Below are positions 60,111 to 64,000 of a stretch of 64,000 bases of DNA, in pieces. The notes below the pieces were generated by a model, which ran no database searches, had not been told where the DNA came from, and saw only the letters and a list, made by a program, of their open reading frames with translations. The stretch spans positions 1-64,000 of the forward strand of contig CAYMCO010000012.1 of the NCBI GenBank assembly GCA_964388955.1. The letters run 5' to 3'. The DNA comes from CAYMCO01 sp964388955 (GTDB lineage Bacteria > Chloroflexota > Anaerolineae > Anaerolineales > E44-bin32). Each line of letters begins with the position of its first letter. The stretch's first letter is position 1. A program made the translations under genes and the position numbers.

Positions 60111-60814
60111 AGCGAATGGTGCTCCTGCAGCCGGCCCTGCCCCAAGGCCATCACCAAATTCGCCACGAAAGACAGGGTCAGCAAGATGATCCCAAGTGCC
60201 AACGCCAGATCAAAGTCGCCTTTGCGGGTCTCCAGCACGATCGCTGTGGTCAGCACTCGCGTGTGCCCTTCGATATTCCCCCCGACCAGCATCACCGCCC
60301 CGACCTCGGAAATGATGGATCCGAACCCGGCCACAAGCCCAACGATCACTCCCACTCGGGCCTCCATCATGATCGCCCAGCGCGCCTGCCGCTGAGTGGC
60401 ACCCAAGGCCCGCAGCTGCCTGCCCAGGTCCGGATCCACCGACAGCACAGCGCTCATCGTCACTCCCACCACCAGCGGAGTGGCGATGATCACCTGGGCG
60501 ATCACCATGGCTCGGGGGCTGAATAACCATCCCAAGGCGCCCAGCGGGCCCGAGCGGGAAAGCATGAGGTACACAGCCAGCCCAGCTACCACCGGCGGCA
60601 TGCCCATCCCTGTGTAGATGAAGACCGAGAACAAGCGCCTGCCCGGGAAGCGGGTCAAACCCAGCCACGCGCCCAGTGGAATCCCCACCAGCATGCTGAA
60701 TGCCAAGGCGATCGCCGTAATCCGCAGCGACCGGCCGGCGATCTCGATGACCGTGGGGTCCAGGTTGATGATCAGTTGGATTGCCTGACTCAATGCCTCA
60801 AGGAAAGTCCTGAT
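60107..60814 (-). CDS. tupB: Tungstate/molybdate-type ABC transporter permease
   Basis: This protein has about five or six hydrophobic helices and the binding-protein-dependent permease loop (GVTMSAVLSVDPDLGRQLRALG and EVGAVMLVGG). The start is unusual. An AGGAGG site (60825-60820) lies 5 bases before an ATC codon at 60814, which begins IRTFLEALSQAIQLI and aligns with TupB N-termini by my recollection. An in-frame TAG lies just upstream, and the first standard start codon, TTG at 60793, is 26 bases from the AGGAGG. So either ATC or TTG initiates. From TTG the protein is 228 residues, from ATC 235. It couples with tupC by ATGA overlap. Confidence 0.85.
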   Translation of the reverse strand: MRTFLEALSQAIQLIINLDPTVIEIAGRSLRITAIALAFSMLVGIPLGAWLGLTRFPGRRLFSVFIYTGMGMPPVVAGLAVYLMLSRSGPLGALGWLFSPRAMVIAQVIIATPLVVGVTMSAVLSVDPDLGRQLRALGATQRQARWAIMMEARVGVIVGLVAGFGSIISEVGAVMLVGGNIEGHTRVLTTAIVLETRKGDFDLALALGIILLTLSFVANLVMALGQGRLQEHHSL

Positions 60815-61032
60815 CTCCGCCTCCTAGTTGTCATTCCCACCCCCCGGATGCCCGCGGGGCCCTCTCCCTCGCCAGCATCCCAGGTCGTGCTTCAGGAGAC
60901 TGGTATCCTAATGACCCACCGCCAGCGCGGCCGCCTCATCATCAGCGTCCGGTGGCGGCGTTGGCTGGGCAACCGGGAAAAGAAAAACGGCCATTCACCT
61001 CTGCCAAGGTGCGCGAGGCGATGATTCTCAGC

Positions 61033-61905
61033 CTACTGAGATTCCCGCCACTGGGCGGAGTCTGGGTAGAAAAGCTGACTGCCGTCGCGCTCGTAGCTTG
61101 CGATCAACCGCTGCGTATCCACAGAGGTGATCCACTCGGCAAACTTGCTCGCCAGGTCGAAGTTTACGCCCGGATGGGTTTGCGGATTGACCGGGATGAC
61201 CCCATAGGGGTTGAACAGCAGCGGGTCTCCCTCGACGAGCACCACGAGGTCGAGGTCCTCCGATTTTCGCGCCAAATAGGTCGCACGGTCGCTCAAGGTG
61301 TAGGCCTGCTGCTCATCCGCCATGGTGAGCACCGCGCCCATCCCCTGCCCGGCAGACACATACCAGTCCCCCGCTGGCTCAATGCCCGCCTGGGCCCAGA
61401 TCGCCTTCTCTTTGGTGTGTGTCCCGCTATCATCCCCGCGCGAGACAAATATCGCCTCCGCGTCAGCGATGGTTGAGAACGCCTCCGTCGCGCTGGCTGT
61501 CCCTCCGATCCCCGCCGGATCCGACTCTGGGCCGACGATGACGAAGTCATTGTACATCACGTCATACCGCGCAGTGCCGTCGCCTGCCGCCACAAAAGCC
61601 TCCTCCCTCGCCCGGGCGTGCACGAGCAACACATCCGCATCACCGGCCTCCCCCATCGCCAGGGCCTGCCCGGTGCCAACAGCGATCACGTCCACGGTGG
61701 TCGAGTATTGGGATTCAAAATCAGGCAAGATATAGTCCAGCAGCCCAGAGTCATATGTGCTCGTCGTGGTCGCCAGTATCAGGCGGGCCGGCTCCTCCAT
61801 CCGGGACGCGGCCGTTGGGGGCCCGGCCGTCGGCGTCGCGGCGCCGCATGCCGCCAGCGCCACTGCCATGCCGACTGCGATCATACTTCGATGGATGGTC
61901 TGCAT
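61033..61905 (-). CDS. tupA: Tungstate-binding lipoprotein (TupA-type)
   Basis: This 290-residue solute-binding protein has a signal peptide with lipobox ALAAC (Cys20), then a Thr/Ala/Pro linker. The family core starts LILATTTSTYDSGLLDYILP, with VGTGQALAMGEAGDADVLLV and FVIVGPESDPAGI. The TTST-xxxSGL segment is the oxyanion-binding signature of TupA. Tungstate is the expected ligand; molybdate or vanadate cannot be excluded. AAGGAG lies 7 bases before the ATG at 61905, so the upstream TTG start is rejected. A promoter with two inverted repeats lies upstream (61924-61969). About 220 bases separate it from tupB. Confidence 0.92.
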   Translation of the reverse strand: MQTIHRSMIAVGMAVALAACGAATPTAGPPTAASRMEEPARLILATTTSTYDSGLLDYILPDFESQYSTTVDVIAVGTGQALAMGEAGDADVLLVHARAREEAFVAAGDGTARYDVMYNDFVIVGPESDPAGIGGTASATEAFSTIADAEAIFVSRGDDSGTHTKEKAIWAQAGIEPAGDWYVSAGQGMGAVLTMADEQQAYTLSDRATYLARKSEDLDLVVLVEGDPLLFNPYGVIPVNPQTHPGVNFDLASKFAEWITSVDTQRLIASYERDGSQLFYPDSAQWRESQ

Positions 61906-61923
61906 TGCATCTCTCCTTCCAAA

Positions 61924-61969
61924 CAACCGTTATGACGGTTCATCATAGCGGTTTTCGCGCATAACCGCA
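61924..61969 (-). promoter_or_regulatory. tupA promoter with two candidate operators
   Basis: On the minus strand TTGCGG (61969-61964) and TATGAT (61946-61941) are 17 bases apart. A dyad GCGGTT...AACCGC (61947-61967) fills the spacer between the boxes. A second dyad, AACCGT-TATG-ACGGTT (61924-61939), covers the transcription start. Both carry the half-site AACCG/CGGTT. This layout suits a repressor responding to the oxyanion, but the regulator is not in view. Confidence 0.55.
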
Positions 61970-62065
61970 AGTACAGAGCGTCAATTCCGGAAGATGCCCC
62001 CCCAAGGCCCAAGGAGGACCGAATACGCAGACGCACAACTGGATGCGTCCCGGCGCATTCACCGC

Positions 62066-62093
62066 TTGACAGCCGGTCCCGATGTGACACAAT
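62066..62093 (+). promoter_or_regulatory. Promoter for a likely leaderless era transcript
   Basis: A perfect TTGACA (62066-62071) and CACAAT (62088-62093) are 16 bases apart. Transcription would start at about 62100, next to ATG 62101. No ribosome site precedes either in-frame ATG. Confidence 0.5.
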
Positions 62094-62100
62094 GGGGCCC

Positions 62101-63024
62101 ATGGAAGGCTTCGAGGTGCAAGCGGGACATCGATCCGGCTACGTCGCCTTGATCGGGCGGCCGAACGTGGGCAAGTCCACCCTGATCAACACCATTCTGG
62201 GCCAACCCATCGCCGCTGTCTCGCCCAGGCCGCAGACGACCCGCCTGGATCAGCTGGGGATTCTGACGCTGCCAGAGGCGCAGATCATATTCGTCGATAC
62301 GCCCGGCATCCACAAGCCCCTCCATAAGCTGGGGGAAGCCATGAACCGCGCCGCCCAGCAGGCCTTGGAGGATGCCGACCTGCTGCTGGTGATCTTCGAT
62401 CTCTGCGAACCACCGAACGCGGACGATCAGCGGGTGGCGGGTCTGGTGAGCAGATTGGAGAAGCGGAAGGAGATGGTGGTCATTCTCAACAAACGGGACA
62501 GGGTGGACGATTCAGAAATCGCCGCCCGGCGGGAGAAGTTCGAGGAACTGCTCCCCGGCCGCGAAAGCCTGCCGCTCTCCGCTCTCGATCCCCGGCAGGT
62601 TGCGGATCTGGTGGAACGGCTGATCCCCCGTCTCCCGGAGGGCCCCCGCTATTATCCCCCAGAACAGATCACAACGGCCTATGAGAGGGAAATCGCCGCC
62701 GATCTCATCCGCTCGGCGGCCATGGGCCTGCTGCGCCAGGAACTGCCGCACAGCATCGCGGTGCGGGTGGAGGAGTATAAGAACCGAGGCGATCATGCCG
62801 CCTATATCCGCGCCTCGATATTTACTGAGCGAGTATCGCAAAAGGGAATTGTCATCGGCAGCGGTGGGAGGATGCTGAAGTCCATCGGCACACTCGCCCG
62901 CCAGCATATTGAGGAGATGTCCGGCCGGTCCATCTTCCTCGACCTGCATGTCAAAGTGATGGCCAGATGGCGGGATGACCCGCGAGCGCTGGCGCAGCTC
63001 GGATACCCGGCATCCAAAGACTGA
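62101..63024 (+). CDS. era: GTPase Era
   Basis: This 307-residue GTPase takes part in 16S rRNA maturation and 30S assembly. G1 GRPNVGKST, a G2 region with SPRPQTTRLDQLGI, G3 DTPGI, G4 NKRD and G5 SAL are seen. A C-terminal KH domain (IVIGSGGRMLKSIG) binds RNA. The Arg-rich switch and the long region between G3 and G4 are of normal length. The ATG at 62101 is preferred because of the promoter position; ATG 62092 is 3 codons upstream. Confidence 0.95.
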   Translation: MEGFEVQAGHRSGYVALIGRPNVGKSTLINTILGQPIAAVSPRPQTTRLDQLGILTLPEAQIIFVDTPGIHKPLHKLGEAMNRAAQQALEDADLLLVIFDLCEPPNADDQRVAGLVSRLEKRKEMVVILNKRDRVDDSEIAARREKFEELLPGRESLPLSALDPRQVADLVERLIPRLPEGPRYYPPEQITTAYEREIAADLIRSAAMGLLRQELPHSIAVRVEEYKNRGDHAAYIRASIFTERVSQKGIVIGSGGRMLKSIGTLARQHIEEMSGRSIFLDLHVKVMARWRDDPRALAQLGYPASKD

Positions 63025-63257
63025 ACCCCGGAACGCCGGTTGCACCGGGTTGTGGCAGCTTCTGGGATGCCTAGGCTGCGCCCTGGAGACAGACGGCCGC
63101 CCATGGTCTTCGGTCCCGCTTTTGCCCCGGTGATCGGCTCGGGGAGCGAGTCCTGGTTGAGATCTGGCCATACATCGAGATCCGTTGGCCAGCGTTATCG
63201 TGGCCTGGGCTCGGCCGCCCGAGGGATGCGGCGGCCGGTCACAACGAGGAGAGACAC

Positions 63258-64000
63258 GTGAGGTACGAATCTCCCTTTTCCATCCGCTACGGCTCCGCGG
63301 CCATGCGCTCGCTCTGGTCAGAAAGGGCCAAACGCCGCCTCTGGCGCCGGGTATGGGTCGCCGTGGTGGAGGCGCAGGCTGAGGCTGGCCTGGTCTCCGA
63401 GGATCAGCTCACCGATGTCAAGGCGCACGCAGTGCATGTCGACGTGCCGCGCGCTCTGGAGATCGAATCCGAAATCGGCCATGATCTCATGGCCGAGTTG
63501 AAGGTATTCGCCGCGCAGTGCCCGCTCGGGGGAGCAATCCTGCACTGGGGGCTTACCTCGGCGGATGTAGAGGACAACGCCGATGTCCTGCGGCAGAAAG
63601 CCGGCCTGGCGATCCTGATCGGGAGCCTGCGGAATGTCCTTGTTCGCCTGGCGGATCAGATCGAAACCAACGCAGAGGTTCCGGTCATGGGATACACGCA
63701 TCTCCAGCCGGCCGAGCCCACCAGCCTGGGCTACCGTTTCAGCGTGTACGCGCAGGACTTCATGCTGCACTTGGAGATCCTGGCAGCCCTGCACAGATCG
63801 CTCAAGGGAAAGGGAATCAAAGGCGCCGTGGGCACCTCCGCCACCTTCAGCGAGATGCTCACCGACACCGGGATGTCCGTGGCTCAGTTTGAGCGAGCCG
63901 TCATGTCACTCCTGGGCTTGGAGGCGTTCCCCATCTCCACCCAGACATATCCCCGCATCCAGGACTACCGCTTGCTGGCCTCACTGGGGGGGCTGGGGGC
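63258..64000 (+). CDS. purB: Adenylosuccinate lyase, 3' truncated by window end
   Basis: About 247 residues of the N-terminal part are present. The enzyme cleaves adenylosuccinate and SAICAR in purine synthesis. Family segments are MRYESPFSIRYGS at the start, GAILHWGLTSADVEDNADVL near residues 92-111, and PVMGYTHLQPAEPTSLGYRF near 141-160, which contains the general-acid His region. GTSATF follows near residue 194. The start is GTG at 63258, with GAGGAG 7 bases upstream. The remaining part, including the signature GSSAMPxK loop, lies beyond base 64000. The 233 bases between era and purB contain no supported gene. Confidence 0.92.
   Translation, partial: MRYESPFSIRYGSAAMRSLWSERAKRRLWRRVWVAVVEAQAEAGLVSEDQLTDVKAHAVHVDVPRALEIESEIGHDLMAELKVFAAQCPLGGAILHWGLTSADVEDNADVLRQKAGLAILIGSLRNVLVRLADQIETNAEVPVMGYTHLQPAEPTSLGYRFSVYAQDFMLHLEILAALHRSLKGKGIKGAVGTSATFSEMLTDTGMSVAQFERAVMSLLGLEAFPISTQTYPRIQDYRLLASLGGLG

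Overview
The window is a GC-rich (about 60%) bacterial chromosome segment with two parts: a mobile, accessory half (about 1-40.9 kb) and a conserved chromosomal half (about 40.9-64 kb). The housekeeping content suggests Chloroflexota, probably an Anaerolineae-like, functionally monoderm lineage. Supporting signs are a MoaD-MoaE fusion, two LytR-CpsA-Psr (LCP) lipoproteins with Thr/Pro linkers, a Tad locus with no secretin, and several genes whose -10 box lies about 6 nt before the start codon. The lineage is inferred from gene content, not from a marker-gene comparison.

Mobile half. A minus-strand four-gene operon of unassigned function (853-3773: SocA/DUF4065-like protein, membrane protein, PD-(D/E)XK-like protein, large unknown protein) is followed by about 1.2 kb of non-coding or decayed DNA and a small acidic protein. 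From 5.56 kb a long plus-strand cluster begins with parA-parB and continues through Tad/Flp genes: CpaB-like, CpaE-like, TadA/CpaF ATPase, TadB, TadC, an 868-aa lipoprotein, a 53-aa Flp-type prepilin, two TadE-like pseudopilins and a TadG-like protein. It then passes into type IV secretion genes: a VirB2/TrbC-like protein, an interruption, a second VirB2/TrbC-like paralogue, a TrbL/VirB6-like polytopic protein, a PrgI/VirB3-like protein, a VirB4 ATPase and an M23 peptidase lipoprotein. This looks like a composite Tad-plus-T4SS envelope machine carried with its own ParAB. No relaxase, VirD4 coupling ATPase or prepilin peptidase is visible.

An approximately 10.7-kb cargo block (18.54-29.29 kb) sits between the two VirB2-like paralogues. 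It holds a cold-shock-domain/DUF3825 protein, a group II intron whose maturase has two in-frame amber codons, a ClpP-fold SDH-type serine proteinase with a small overlapping partner, a complete IS1182-like element with 34-bp terminal inverted repeats, a 975-aa HD plus Hsp90-like ATPase protein, and a decayed second copy of the IS. A Ser/Thr kinase, an HTH/zinc-ribbon protein and two convergent tyrosine recombinases close the element. The second recombinase abuts an initiator-type tRNA-Met gene, the likely integration target. Several cargo genes resemble families associated with biological conflict.

Conserved half. In order: tRNA-fMet, a FtsB/DivIC-like protein, tRNA-Leu(CAG), smc, rnc, fabF, a threonine-synthase-like enzyme, moaDE, moaC (minus strand); rpmF, fabD, a flippase-like membrane protein, a degenerate histidine kinase, two LCP proteins, a tyrosine-recombinase paralogue lacking its catalytic residues (plus strand); a DUF47/PhoU-like protein and a tungstate/molybdate-type ABC transporter tupABC (minus strand); then era and a 3'-truncated purB (plus strand). 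Cell-wall assembly, chromosome condensation, fatty-acid synthesis and molybdenum/tungsten cofactor metabolism are all represented.
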